From assembly GCA_003255065.1 (NCBI GenBank), contig QAOA01002417.1:1002122-1066121 (forward strand): a stretch of DNA of 64,000 nucleotides. Reading direction: 5' to 3'. The notes beneath the pieces were generated by a model. That model worked only from the letters and a program-made list of their open reading frames with translations, was not told the DNA's origin and did no database searches. This DNA is from Cercis canadensis (lineage: Eukaryota; Streptophyta; Magnoliopsida; Fabales; Fabaceae). Position 1 is the first letter of the stretch, and each line of letters begins with the position of its first letter. A program made the translations under genes and the position numbers. Positions 12,622 through 24,975 of this stretch are shown here, in pieces.

Positions 12622-13002
12622 TCAACTTTGAGATGTAATCCGAAGAGCTTTGTTCTTGAATCTATATCTGGGGGCTCTAGGAATCACCTGGCTCGGTCCA
12701 AAGTGGAATTGACCCGGACTATCAGTAAGAGGAGGACCATCGTCATACACATACCCAACTACACGACCACAGCTATTGCACTTGATCTTAGTTCTCTTCC
12801 TCTGGATTCCCCAATAGTTCACGCTCTCGAAGAAGGGTCTGATTTTGTCCTCTTTCTCGAACCTGAATTTGGTGTTATCAACCATGGAGAAAGAAATCGT
12901 GCCCTTGTTGCCAGCCTCAAAGTAGAAGTCCGGTGGAAAAACATGGGCAGAGTTTAGATTCAGGTTGGTTCCACATTCCGTACAGCAATAGATGGAAGCC
13001 AT
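12622..13002 (-). CDS. Small conserved plant protein with two CxxC pairs
   Basis: Intronless, 126 residues, starting MASIYCCTECGTNLNLN. Two cysteine pairs, CTEC (residues 8-11) and CNSC (about 75-78), are spaced as in a four-cysteine zinc site. This resembles the fold of At4g08330-like, Yippee/MSS4-like and methionine sulfoxide reductase B proteins. The core FFESVNYWGIQRKRTKIKC and the tail PSQVIPRAPRYRFKNKALR look strongly constrained. No signal peptide or membrane segment is evident. Databases often label relatives as uncharacterised or as putative methionine-S-oxide reductase; no catalytic cysteine arrangement of that enzyme is proven here. The ATG at 13002 sits within a good coding context and is the only plausible start. 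GGGCCGGCCC near 13124-13133 lies about 120 bases upstream and may be a promoter element. Confidence 0.85.
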   Translation of the reverse strand: MASIYCCTECGTNLNLNSAHVFPPDFYFEAGNKGTISFSMVDNTKFRFEKEDKIRPFFESVNYWGIQRKRTKIKCNSCGRVVGYVYDDGPPLTDSPGQFHFGPSQVIPRAPRYRFKNKALRITSQS

Positions 13003-14676
13003 TGTCGAATTCTCCCACTGCCAGGAACAGAGAGAGGGTTTATGTACAAAAAGAGGAGGAGATTTGTCAAAACCGCGTTCCTTTGCTTTGGACCCGTTGC
13101 TTCTGCCATGGGCAAAATAACAAGGGCCGGCCCGTGTGTTGTAGAATATTAACTATGTCTCTGGCACGTGTGATTTCTTTTTTTGAAAAAATTAAATAAA
13201 ACACTTATATTTGTATTTCTCTTTAGATATCTTGTTTTCAAATAATGCGTCCGTATTTCTTTGAAGGACATCATTATAAAAAAAAAAATAGTTGTTTTGT
13301 GGTAATTAATTTGATAGTACTCATATAAAAAATTGTATAAATTATGATATATATGTTAATAAGATAAGCCTCATGTTAGTAGCATAATAAATCGTTATTA
13401 CTTTTTTTGGTTGCTAATTTATCTATGATTGGTTTATCTTTCTTAACACCTATTTTTAGCTTAAGATAAAATTTTGACCAAAAGAAAAGCTTAAGAGAAA
13501 ATATAATTACAACCACTAACAACAAGTAGTATACTCCGTAATATGTTTGAATGAGTGTAATTTAGTGATAAAACATTTAAACAATTCGTAGAAACTTAAA
13601 AGTTTAAATCTTTGTATTATTATGTAACCAGAAAAATATATATATATTTCTAACTTTGAACTACAAATCGTTATAGAATAAATCTGTTTGCTATACTTGT
13701 ATATTTTTAATGCATGTCAAGCAATATTTCTTTATGTCTTTATTAGTTTTTCTAATGATGTGTTTTGTTTTCGAGAAAAGTTTGCAAAAAAAAGGAAGAT
13801 AATAGACTTAAAACTTGGTATGCTTTGTTTGGATCAATATTTAATATGTTAAGCGATGAGATATGGGAGGATCCTATGTTTTAGATTTTGACATTTTTTT
13901 TTAATGTTATTAATTGTAGTTTAATGGTAAGGGATTTGAATAATTTATTAGAGGGAGACACAGACACTGCGATCATAGCCGCAAGAAGGGTCAGAAAGGG
14001 AGGCCACAAGAGCAAAAGAACAAAAGAACAAAACCGAACCAATCAAAATAAAGGTCCAGCCCTAATATATTTTATTTTCCAGCGAAAAACAATCGGGTCG
14101 GGTCGAGGATGTAAAACAAAGAAAAAGAAAAAGAATAGTATGTTTCAGGGCTGAAATAATTTTCAATTGGGTTTTTATATATCTTTCATTTAATTAAATC
14201 CTCATAATTTTATTTTTTGAGAAAATTTATCCCTACTGTTAATTGCTATTATAATAATATTATTATTTTTGTAGTTGAATATGATTGTATCAAGTAATCC
14301 GGTTCGGGTTCAATATTGAAGATTTCCACCCGACATGATAATTTACAATTACACCATTTGTAAATTGCGCATTCGGCGTACGATATCCGAACTTGCGCAA
14401 GGTGCCAGGGATCTCCATCTATAAATAGGGGCTTAGGGCTCGTCTTCGATGTTTTTTTCTCTCGCGAAGAGAGTTCGTCAGAGAGGAGGTTTCGCAGCCG
14501 ATCTCTCGAACTCCATAACACTGATAGTGATATTAAACCTCAGATTAGGAGACAAAAAAATTACAAAACAAATAAATCGGAAAATTCCAAAACAAACGAA
14601 CTCAGTTTCAATTCAATTTCAATCTTTCCCTCTCAAACCCTAGACCTTAACTTTCTTCTTCTTCATCAACATCACC
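13003..14676. other. Divergent intergenic region between the CxxC gene and NRPB1
   Basis: The first 150 bases are the promoter of the minus-strand CxxC gene. 13180-14260 is AT-rich with no supported gene or repeat boundary. The last 260 bases are the promoter and leader of NRPB1, including a TATA box and an AC/CT-rich leader. Confidence 0.5.
14420..14427 (+). promoter_or_regulatory. TATA box of NRPB1
   Basis: TATAAATA lies 250 bases upstream of the NRPB1 ATG and is followed by a leader of about 225 bases. It is a textbook match at a plausible distance. The start site itself is inferred. Confidence 0.65.
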
Positions 14677-17600
14677 ATGGATATTCGATTCCCTTTCTCG
14701 CCGGCGGAGGTCGCCAAAGTCCGCATGGTTCAGTTCGGCATACTCTCCCCCGACGAGATAGTAAATTTCGCTACCCTTCTACTTCTTTCACCTTGTTTGG
14801 CTCCCAAGAAAATGATGGAATTTTCTTCTGTTCCAGGATTTTGATTTTTATGTTCTTGTGAATATAGTTTCTGAGTCCCTTTTTGTTTGGTTTGCAGAGG
14901 CAAATGTCTGTGGTTCAGATTGAGCACAGTGAGACGACGGAGAGAGGCAAGCCGAAGGTTGGAGGATTGAGTGATCCTCGGCTTGGTACTATTGATAGAA
15001 AAATGAAGTGTGAAACTTGCACAGCGAACATGGCTGAGTGCCCAGGTCACTTTGGGCACTTGGAGCTAGCGAAACCCATGTTTCATATTGGATTTATTAA
15101 GACTGTGCTTACGATTATGCGTTCTGTTTGCTTCAACTGCTCCAAAATTCTAGCTGACGAGGTATTTATTTGTCTTTGCCAGGGAGAGCAACTGCATTTG
15201 TCATAATGGGAATCTAAGTTCCTTATGACTTGCTGAAACTTTTAATAATTTAATTGAACTCTGAACCCTCGATAAAGTGTTTGCTTCTCATAGTGTCAGT
15301 TAAATTGCACTTCACGAAGAGAGAAGTTAGTTATATTGCTCTTTTCTGAGAAGGAACTTCTTTTCATATTTGTAAGGTCAGTTGTATATGTAGAGCCTAT
15401 TGTTGTTTTGAGGGCCAAAATCCTGCGTCTATAAATTCAGATCGTAGATCATTGCTCTGTGGTACAAGAATTGTGTTGGGTGAGTGTTGGGCAAATCAAA
15501 AGAAGTTTTAAATTGCTTCTTTTTGCCCCCATGAGTCATATAACAGTGATTCCTGCTCAAGTTACAGTAACGGGGAAAGTTTTATTTTTTTACTAGGTAA
15601 AGTAATACACTAAAATGAATGAAACAAATGTAAAGGCTCTTTCTTACCTGAGAGTTATCTTCATTTTATATTGGTGGTGTCTGGAAGTTTTTATTCCCTC
15701 CTTTTCAACGACCTTCCTATGAGATTCTGTATTCTTATTTAAGATTCTCTATTGCAAATGTTGGAGACTGTAACATGTTACAAATTTAATAGGATTGCTT
15801 CTTATACAGGAAGATCATAAGTTTAAGCAAGCTTTGAGAATCAGGAATCCCAAAAATAGGCTGAAAAAGATTTTGGATGCCTGCAAAAACAAGACCAAAT
15901 GTGACGGTGGTGATGAGATTGACGTTAATGGTCAAGACACTGAAGAGCCAGTTAAAAAGAGACGTGGTGGCTGTGGTGCTCAGCAACCAAAGCTCACTAT
16001 TGAGGGTATGAAAATGATTGCGGAGTACAAAGCTCAAAGGAAGAAAAGTGATGACCCAGAACAGCTTCCTGAACCAGTAGAAAGGAAACAGACTCTTACT
16101 GCTGAAAGGGTAACTGATTTGAACTTATATTATGGATAGATGCTTTTATGTCCATTCTTACAGTAACTTATGCTATGGTGTCTTGTTGAATCCATTGAAG
16201 GTTCTTAGTGTTCTGAAAAGGATAAGTGACGAGGACTGCCAATTATTAGGCTTAAATCCTAAGTATGCCCGTCCTGACTGGATGATTTTGCAAGTTCTTC
16301 CGATTCCTCCCCCACCCGTGAGACCTTCTGTGATGATGGACACATCCTCCAGGAGTGAGGCAAGTTTTCTGTTACACTGTTATATGTATTCTTGCTAGTT
16401 TCTAGCAGTTTTTATTAGTGGTTTTGAATTTTTGCTACTAATAACGATAAAGTATGCAGGGAAATGATTAACTTATATCATGTTATGTCAGTACTGACTT
16501 CTGGTCTCTATTGTGTGCAGGATGATTTAACTCATCAGCTTGCAATGATCATCAGGCACAACGAGAATCTGAAGAGACAGGAGAGGAATGGATCACCTGC
16601 ACATATTATTTCAGAGTTTGCTCAGTTGTTGCAGTTCCACATAGCCACATATTTTGATAACGAGTTGCCTGGACTGCCAAGGGTATGGTTGTTTACATAT
16701 AGGCACTTAATTGGGTTATATGTGAAATATATTATGCATTCTTTAACCCTCATTGATTTTGATAATGCATGGGAGTAATTTTTTCCCCTAATTTTACAGG
16801 CTACACAAAGATCAGGTAGGCCTATCAAATCAATATGTAGCAGGCTTAAGGCAAAAGAAGGACGAATCAGAGGTAATTTGATGGGTAAAAGAGTAGATTT
16901 TTCAGCACGAACAGTTATTACTCCAGATCCAACCATCAACATTGATCAATTGGGAGTACCGTGGAGTATAGCTTTGAATCTCACATACCCTGAGACTGTG
17001 ACTCCATATAACATTGAAAGGTTGACATATTTATGTGTTTTTGCTGCCTTTGTTTTTTTTGTTTTGTTTGGCTTATTATTGATATTCTCTACAATTTTGA
17101 GCTAATTTTTTTCCCTAAAAAAATGCAGGTTGAAGGAACTTGTTGAGTATGGGCCCCATCCCCCACCTGGAAAAACTGGTGCCAAGTATATCATTCGAGA
17201 TGATGGTCAAAGGCTTGATCTCCGATATTTAAAGAAAAGTAGTGATCACCATTTGGAGCTTGGATACAAGGCATTGCTTTTACACCATGACAGATTTTTT
17301 ATTAATGATTTGTTCTTACTGCCTTTTTAAAACTTTTAACATTGTGGTTTTAGGTGGAGCGTCATTTGAATGATGGAGACTTTGTCCTCTTCAATCGTCA
17401 GCCCAGTCTGCATAAAATGTCTATCATGGGACACAGAATCAAAATCATGCCTTATTCTACTTTCCGGCTGAATTTGTCAGTTACTTCACCTTATAATGCT
17501 GATTTTGATGGGGATGAAATGAATATGCATGTTCCTCAGTCATTTGAAACCAGAGCAGAGGTGTTGGAGCTGATGATGGTGCCTAAATGCATTGTGTCAC

Positions 17601-20600
17601 CTCAGTCAAATAGGCCAGTGATGGGAATTGTCCAAGACACACTTTTAGGATGCCGAAAAATCACCAAGAGGGATACCTTCATCACAAAGGTTATATTCAT
17701 TGAATTTTCCTTTATTGTTGCAGTTTACTTCAATGTCATGGTTCTTGTATGAGCCATTTAGAAGTTTGATAAAAGCTACATTTTTGCAGGACGTTTTTAT
17801 GAACATTTTAATGTGGTGGGAAGATTTTGATGGGAATGTTCCTGCTCCTGCAATATTGAAGCCAGAGCCACTGTGGACCGGAAAACAAGTTTTCAATCTT
17901 ATCATACCAAAACAAATAAATCTCATAAGAAATTCTAGTTGGCACGATGATAGAGAAAATCCTATCATAACTCCAGGGGATACCGTTATCAGAATAGAAA
18001 AAGGGGAACTGCTTACTGGAACTCTTTGTAAAAAAACACTTGGAACATCTACTGGAAGTCTTGTTCATGTCATTTGGTATGTAATTCCGATATGTAATTA
18101 ACTGCCTACTTTTTTCCTTTGAAGTTACATGCTGAATTAGATGATTGTGGTGAAAGTAGCTATACAATCTCTTTTCAAAGAAGAGGAGAAATATTTTTGT
18201 GGACTTCACAAGTCTAACTTCTTCCATATAAAGGAGATTTGGGTAATTAATTTGGACATGGAGTTAAAGTTGCTACTTGCTAGGGGGATTGTTATTTATG
18301 TCTTGGAGTATGTTTTCTGGCAACAGAGTGGTGAATAGCTCTGTGAACTGTTATAGTGAGTTCCTTCCTTCTCACTGAGATGTCTGCTTGGATACAGGGA
18401 AGAGGTTGGCCCTGATGCAGCTCGAAAATTCCTTGGTCATACTCAGTGGCTTGTCAACTACTGGCTTCTGCAGAATGCTTTTAGCATTGGAATTGGAGAT
18501 ACCATTGCTGATGCGGCCACTATGGAAGTAATTAATACTACTATTGCACATGCTAAAAATGTAGTGAAAGACCTTATCAGGCAAGCACAAGAAAAGAAGT
18601 TAGAGGCTGAACCTGGACGAACAATGATGGATTCATTTGAAAATAAAGTGAACCAGGTGCATACATTAGATTGTTTTTCCACACTTCTTTAGTTATTGGT
18701 TTTGGTTTTGCTTCTTTGTTTGACTCTAATCTGATGTATCATTTTGTTTAATATTTTTTAGACACTGAATAGAGCTCGTGATGATGCTGGAAATCATGCA
18801 CAAAAAAGTTTATCTGAGAGTAATAATTTAAAAGCTATGGTTACAGCTGGTTCCAAAGGAAGTTTCATCAACATATCTCAGATGACTGCTTGTGTGGGCC
18901 AGCAGAATGTTGAAGGTAAGCGGATTCCATATGGGTTCATAGATCGGACACTACCCCACTTCACAAAGGATGATTATGGGCCCGAAAGTCGTGGCTTTGT
19001 GGAGAACTCATATCTCCGTGGGCTGACCCCTCAAGAGTTCTTTTTCCATGCCATGGGTGGAAGGGAAGGTCTTATAGATACTGCTGTCAAGACCTCTGAA
19101 ACAGGGTACATCCAGAGGCGACTTGTGAAGGCTATGGAGGATATTATGGTTAAATATGATGGGACAGTTAGAAACTCATTGGGAGATGTTATTCAATTTC
19201 TTTATGGAGAAGATGGAATGGATGCTGTTTGGATAGAAACACAGAAACTGGATTCCTTGAAAATGAAGAAAAAAGAATTTGATAGGGTTTTCAGGTATGA
19301 GTTTGATAATGAGAACTGGAAGCCTAATTACATGCTTGAAGAACCTGTGGAAGACTTGAAAACTATCAGAGAGTTCCGTAATGTATTCGAGGCTGAAGTT
19401 CAAAAGCTTGAAGTAGATAGAGGCCAACTTGCAACAGAGATAGCCCCTACCGGAGACAGTAATATTCCACTACCTGTTAATCTGAAGAGACTTATCTGGA
19501 ATGCGCAGAAGATATTTAAGGTTGACTTCCGGAGGCCTTCTGATATGCATCCAATGGAAATTGTGGAAGCTATTGATAAGCTCCAGGAGCGACTGAAAGT
19601 TGTTCCTGGTGATGATTTATTGAGTCAAGAAGCTCAGAAGAACGCTACTCTCCTGTTCAATATTCTGCTGCGTAGTACATTTGCTAGTAAAAGGGTCCTG
19701 GAGGAATACAGGCTTTCTCGTGAGGCATTTGAATGGGTTGTAGGAGAAATAGAGTCTCGGTTCCTACAGTCGCTTGTAGCCCCAGGGGAAATGATCGGTT
19801 GTGTTGCAGCTCAATCTATTGGTGAGCCTGCCACTCAGATGACTCTCAATACCTTCCACTATGCTGGTGTCAGTGCCAAGAATGTTACTCTTGGTGTTCC
19901 TAGGTTAAGGGAAATCATTAATGTGGCCAAGAGAATCAAAACACCTTCCCTCTCTGTCTACCTGAAACCTGAAGTCGGTAAATCTAAAGAGAGGGCCAAG
20001 AATGTGCAATGTGCTCTGGAATATACCACTCTTAGAAGTGTAACCCAAGCTACAGAAGTATGGTATGATCCAGACCCAATGAGCACCATAATTGAAGAGG
20101 ATGTTGAGTTTGTCAAGTCATACTATGAAATGCCAGATGAAGAAGTTTCCCCTGAAAAGATCTCACCTTGGTTGCTCCGCATAGAGTTGAATCGTGAAAT
20201 GATGGTGGATAAGAAGCTGAGCATGGCTGACATTGCTGAGAAGATCAACCTTGAGTTTGATGATGATTTGACATGTATATTTAATGATGACAATGCTGAA
20301 AAACTTATTCTTCGTATCCGTATTATGAATGATGAAGCTCCCAAGGGAGAGATTCAGGATGAATCTGCTGAAGATGATGTCTTTTTAAAGAAAATAGAAA
20401 GCAACATGCTGACAGAAATGGCTTTACGAGGTATCCCAGACATAAACAAAGTTTTTATTAAAAATGCTAAAGTTCAGAAGTTTGATGAAAATGAAGGTTT
20501 TAAGCCTCATGATGAGTGGATGCTTGACACCGAAGGTGTGAATCTTTTAGCTGTAATGTGTCATGAAGACGTTGATGCATCCAGGACCACTAGCAATCAC

Positions 20601-22683
20601 TTGATTGAAGTTATTGAAGTTCTTGGTATTGAGGCAGTTCGCCGGTCCCTGCTGGATGAATTGCGTGTTGTTATTTCTTTTGATGGCTCTTACGTCAATT
20701 ACAGGCATCTCGCTATTCTTTGCGATACCATGACTTATCGGGGCCATTTGATGGCAATTACTCGTCATGGCATCAACCGGAATGATACTGGGCCAATGAT
20801 GAGATGCTCATTTGAAGAGACAGTTGACATTCTCCTTGATGCTGCAGTATATGCTGAGACTGATTACTTGAGGGGTGTCACTGAAAATATTATGTTAGGT
20901 CAGCTTGCCCCCATTGGCACTGGAGATTGTGGTCTGTTGCTCAATGATGAGATGCTGAAGAATGCTATTGAGCTCCAGCTACCTAGTTACATGGATGGTC
21001 TTGATTTTGGCATGACACCTGCTCGTTCCCCAGTCTCAGGAACTCCATATCACGAAGGGATGATGTCTCCAAGCTATCTGCTGAGCCCAAATCTCCGGCT
21101 GTCACCCACAACTGATGCCCAATTTTCTCCTTATGTTGGGGGAATGGCATTTTCTCCAACTTCATCTCCTGGTTACAGTCCATCATCCCCAGGTTACAGT
21201 CCATCATCACCTGGATACAGCCCCACGTCACCTGGGTACAGCCCCACGTCACCCGGGTACAGCCCCACGTCACCCGGGTACAGCCCTACCTCTCCAACCT
21301 ACAGTCCTAGTTCTCCAGGGTATAGTCCGACAAGTCCTGCCTATTCACCTACAAGTCCATCTTACTCACCCACATCACCCAGCTACAGCCCAACATCTCC
21401 AAGTTACAGCCCCACATCTCCAAGTTACAGCCCCACCTCCCCAAGTTATAGCCCCACGTCTCCGAGTTACAGCCCCACTTCGCCAAGCTACAGCCCTACA
21501 TCACCTGCTTACAGCCCCACTTCACCTGCCTACAGTCCCACTTCGCCTGCTTACAGTCCCACTTCTCCCTCTTATAGCCCAACATCACCTTCATACAGTC
21601 CAACATCACCTTCATACAGCCCCACATCACCCTCTTACAGCCCCACATCACCATCATATAGCCCTACTTCACCTGCATATAGTCCCACCTCTCCTGGTTA
21701 CAGTCCTACATCACCTAGTTACAGTCCAACTTCACCAAGTTATAGCCCTACTTCCCCCAGTTACAATCCGCAGTCAGCAAAGTACAGTCCATCCCTGGCA
21801 TACTCCCCCAGCAGTCCAAGGTTATCTCCATCAAGTCCATACAGTCCCACATCCCCAAATTACAGGTGAGTCATTTTTTGGAATTTTCTGATTAAATATA
21901 TTATAATCTAATAAATGGAACCTGTGATGATAATGCAAGAACCTTACTGCGCTAGGACTTATTCCTTGGATTTTACATTGTTTAATTATCATGTAGCTGG
22001 GCGACTAATTAGAAGTAATATCCAATATTTGCATATTGATTCTCAATTGCTCTTTCATTCTGTTATAGATCTTTCCTGTAAGTAATATGTCTGACTTTTA
22101 ATTATCTTCCAGCCCAACTTCACCATCATATTCACCAACATCTCCATCTTATTCCCCATCAAGCCCAACTTACAGTCCCAGCAGGTAAGTTAACTTAATT
22201 TATTTACTTAAATATGTTTTGGAAGCCTGAGTTATGGTGCATGGAATTTGCTATTTATCCTGCCAAATCTTTTGAACATTTTAATCCCTGTTACCTTCTT
22301 CATGTAAAGAACCATGGTGTGGACAGAGGTTTATCTGTGCCCCCTTTTCCCCTTTTGTTTAAAGAGGCAAGTACTTCAAAATTTGGTGTATGACTTTCTA
22401 TTTCGGTATTTTTTTAGCCCATACAATTCTGGTGTAAGCCCGGACTACAGCCCTAGTTCTCCACAATTCAGGTATGCATATGTATTATGTACCCATCGTT
22501 CTTTAACTACTTTAGTTGCATCGAACGTATAGATGTGAGCATGGTCTGCTTATTTTGTTTAATTTTTTTATTACTCTCAGTCCCAGTACTGGGTATTCGC
22601 CAAGTCAACCTGGTTATTCACCGTCATCGACCAGCCAGTACACTCCGCAGACAAGTGACAAGGATGATAGGAGCACTGGCTGA
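14677..22683 (+). CDS. NRPB1: RNA polymerase II largest subunit, with heptad-repeat C-terminal domain
   Basis: Catalytic subunit of nuclear RNA polymerase II. Exons: 14677-14760, 14898-15161, 15810-16109, 16201-16359, 16521-16682, 16800-17020, 17129-17270, 17354-17689, 17790-18076, 18398-18656, 18762-21865, 22113-22184, 22418-22471, 22581-22683. They sum to 5547 nt, giving 1848 residues, the usual plant length. The N-terminal zinc site is C66-x2-C69-x6-C76-x2-H79. The magnesium-binding NADFDGD has aspartates 494, 496 and 498. The bridge helix and trigger loop region ([19 protein letters not shown]) lies in the 3.1-kb exon. The CTD has about 30 uninterrupted YSPTSPx heptads and then degenerate ones, finishing in three small exons and DDRSTG. 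Introns at 16360 and 17271 start with GC. No disruption is seen; this looks like a functional single gene. Confidence 0.97.
21157..21767 (+). repeat. Tandem 21-bp repeat encoding CTD heptads
   Basis: About 30 tandem 21-bp units encode YSPTSPS variants. Position 7 drifts in blocks: mostly Gly first, then Ser, a run of three Ala, then Ser again. Adjacent units near 21226-21285 share the same synonymous codons (CCCACGTCACC), a sign of recent unit duplication. Further degenerate heptads continue to 21865 and in exons 12-14. Confidence 0.9.
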
Positions 22684-24034
22684 GGTATATCAAAGTAATA
22701 ACTCAAGATATGACTTCATAAGAATTTTAATCTACTCTTGAATGCTCTTTGAACCAAAGCTTTCTAACCACGTCCCATACCACAAGATGTCATTCGGCTT
22801 TTCAACCACCTAATTATTATTTTGTATTTTCCAAATTGCAGTAGTTGTAAATATCAAGACTGCTATAGTCGTAATGTTCTGGGGCAGCTCAAGGTGGCCC
22901 AGGGAGGTTAAGCTCTGCTGGGCTTGGACATGGATGTTTCTATTTGTTTACCCTGTTGACACGAGTTTCACAACAGTTTGTCGACTGGATTTTAAACACT
23001 GCTTCAGGAATAACATTCTTTTGAGCTTTACTTTGTGCTTGGATCAACTTGTAACATCACGTGTGGATAGCAGGTCAAATTGATCCTTTGTAACAGTACA
23101 ACTATAAAACACAAACAATTAATGCTTGCCTGAATATATACAATACAATGGGACAGTAAGTTGATATCCGTTTAGACATTTTGAACTCGTGATTCCTGTA
23201 ATTTTTTCCCAATATTGTGTAACCTACATTTTCAGTTCAGCCAGTAAGTTAATATCTGCAAAGCTGTTTTGTTTTGGATTTTTAAGATGTCTAAGCATTG
23301 AAAGATAAAATAAAATTTGAATGTTCAAGGAAAAAAGAATGCGCCTAGAATGAGAAATTAAAAAATAGTGAATAGTTTATAAAAATGATATAATAGTAAG
23401 TGCTGAAGTGTGCTGTAATGGATGCGATGGGAAGATCCAATAATTGATGTCTTTGATGTGGGAAATAAGTAATTTACAATACAAAATAGAATGATGAGTA
23501 GATCTTTTTCTCAACGGGATGACATGGAACTTTTTCTTTTTGGGTTGATGGGATAAGATTGAACTTATGTCATGCTATATAGTAGCATTTTGCATTACAT
23601 TAAGCAACATGTTAAATCTTCGTGTATTGTGAATTTGTGATCCTTTCATAAATCGCTATCCTCTCTCATTCAACGGAATTATAATGAGGACTTTGAATTT
23701 GGAAATCTCATTTTGAAGATTGTTTAACTATGCCTAAGCTTACCTACAACTGGCCTTCTCAATTTAAAAACCTACCAAACGAATTTTTCATATTTGGAAA
23801 GCAAAAGTTTGAATCCTCAAATTTGTATGTTAAACTCGTGTATATTATATAATGATTATAGCAATGCTAGAAAATGAAAACACTCACAAACTTGAATAAA
23901 ATAATTTATAGCTGTATTGTGTGTCTGAAATCTGAATTGGACTAAGCAAAATTTAAATGAGAGCAGTTAATATTAAATTTTATTATGTAGTAGAGTATGT
24001 GAAATGTTGTGTGACAAAATTAGTATATATATAA
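22684..24034. other. NRPB1 3' UTR and AT-rich intergenic DNA
   Basis: Roughly the first 400-500 bases are the likely 3' UTR of NRPB1. The remainder is AT-rich, without coding signal, and ends at the 9-bp target duplication of the Mutator-like element. Confidence 0.5.
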
Positions 24035-24261
24035 GGTCAAGTCTACAATACCCATTGATAAAAATGGGCACTGGTGCAAAGGCTCTTATGGATGTTAGAT
24101 TTTTATTCAATGGTCTAGATTGTGTTTAGTGCTACTTGAAAAACCAATTTTAAGAAATACAACAATATGACTCAGTATTTTTATAAAATTATGCATTGAC
24201 CCCAAAACATACAAAACTACGCCAAATGCATTATCTAGCTTTGTTCTTTCCAATATCCTTC

Positions 24262-24805
24262 ACAAGGGTGATCTCTCTCATACGTTTTACGACATCTATG
24301 GTCTGTGCTGTCATCACTTCCATAAACCATCTCCGATCCTCTTCACTAAAGAATCACAAAGGAAACTAAATCAGACCTTACTCCTCATCCACATTCAAAT
24401 AGAAGAACCGAACTTTTCCATCAAATTAAAACTTCTCCATATGGGCAAGCATTGTTTGCAACTAAAACTAAGAAAAGCCAAGTTTTTCTTCGTCCACTGA
24501 ATATTAATTGCAGGCTCCTCATCCACATTCAAATATAAAAGCTGAATTTTTTTTTTATCAAATTTAAAATTTTTCCATATGGGCACACGTCAATTGACCT
24601 GAACCATCATCATCAAAAGCTAACTTAACTTTAACTCCTAGAAAACAAGGAAAAGGGGAAAAAGAAAAAGGGTGAAAATAGCAATTGATCAACATAAACT
24701 ACAGAAAGAGGAATTAGACCTTAAATTTTCTGTGGGTCAAGTTCCATCGGAGTGGGCGAGACTCCATTTAAGCAAACCTTCCTAGTTGGGTCCGTCTTTC
24801 GCCAT
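24262..24805 (-). pseudogene. Captured FES1-like (Hsp70 nucleotide exchange factor) fragment
   Basis: On the minus strand, an ATG at 24805 opens MAKDGPN-stop-EGLLKWSLAHSDGT-stop-PTENL. This is the N-terminus of FES1A-type proteins with an expected Trp codon changed to TAG and another codon to TGA. A donor AG|GT ends this exon at 24720. An acceptor TTTAG at 24346 opens the next exon, which reads SEEDRRWFMEVMTAQTIDVV and then KRMREITLV before merging into transposon sequence near 24264. Two exons with their intron position are therefore preserved, showing capture of genomic DNA rather than a cDNA. The intron also contains sequence shared with the sibling transposon. It cannot encode a working FES1. 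Confidence 0.8.
24386..24585. repeat. Two direct copies of an internal block within Pack-MULE 1
   Basis: A block beginning CTCATCCACATTCAAATA and ending TCCATATGGGCA occurs at about 24386-24447 and again at about 24518-24585, with substitutions and small indels. A related sequence in reverse orientation is found at about 40096-40160 in the second element, so it is family sequence, locally duplicated here. Confidence 0.65.
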
Positions 24806-24951
24806 GTCTGCTATTAGGGAGAAAACCCAAAAACGAAAGCTTCCGTCTTCGTTATTAGCCAATTCAAAACTTTAAATCTTCTCAGCAATAAACAGGATTA
24901 GTATTTTCTCAGCAATATGGGTTGATGTGTGTGTGAAGTGAAGAGAAGAAA

Positions 24952-24975
24952 ATGAAGAAGAAGAAGAAGAAGAAG
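24952..24975. repeat. GAA trinucleotide microsatellite
   Basis: An uninterrupted run of about seven GAA units lies inside Pack-MULE 1. It is upstream of the captured FES1 ATG on the minus strand, where it reads as a TTC-rich leader; it probably came with the captured gene's 5' UTR. Confidence 0.7.

Noticed and set aside
13888..14154. 88-codon plus-strand frame upstream of NRPB1
   Set aside because: Low-complexity Lys/Asn-rich translation, no family features, AT-rich surroundings and no promoter-like context.
21115..21891. A 258-codon open frame in another frame across the NRPB1 CTD
   Set aside because: It is the shifted reading of the 21-bp heptad repeat; periodic DNA without stops in one frame gives long open frames in others. 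The composition (His/Thr/Pro/Leu repeats) has no independent support.
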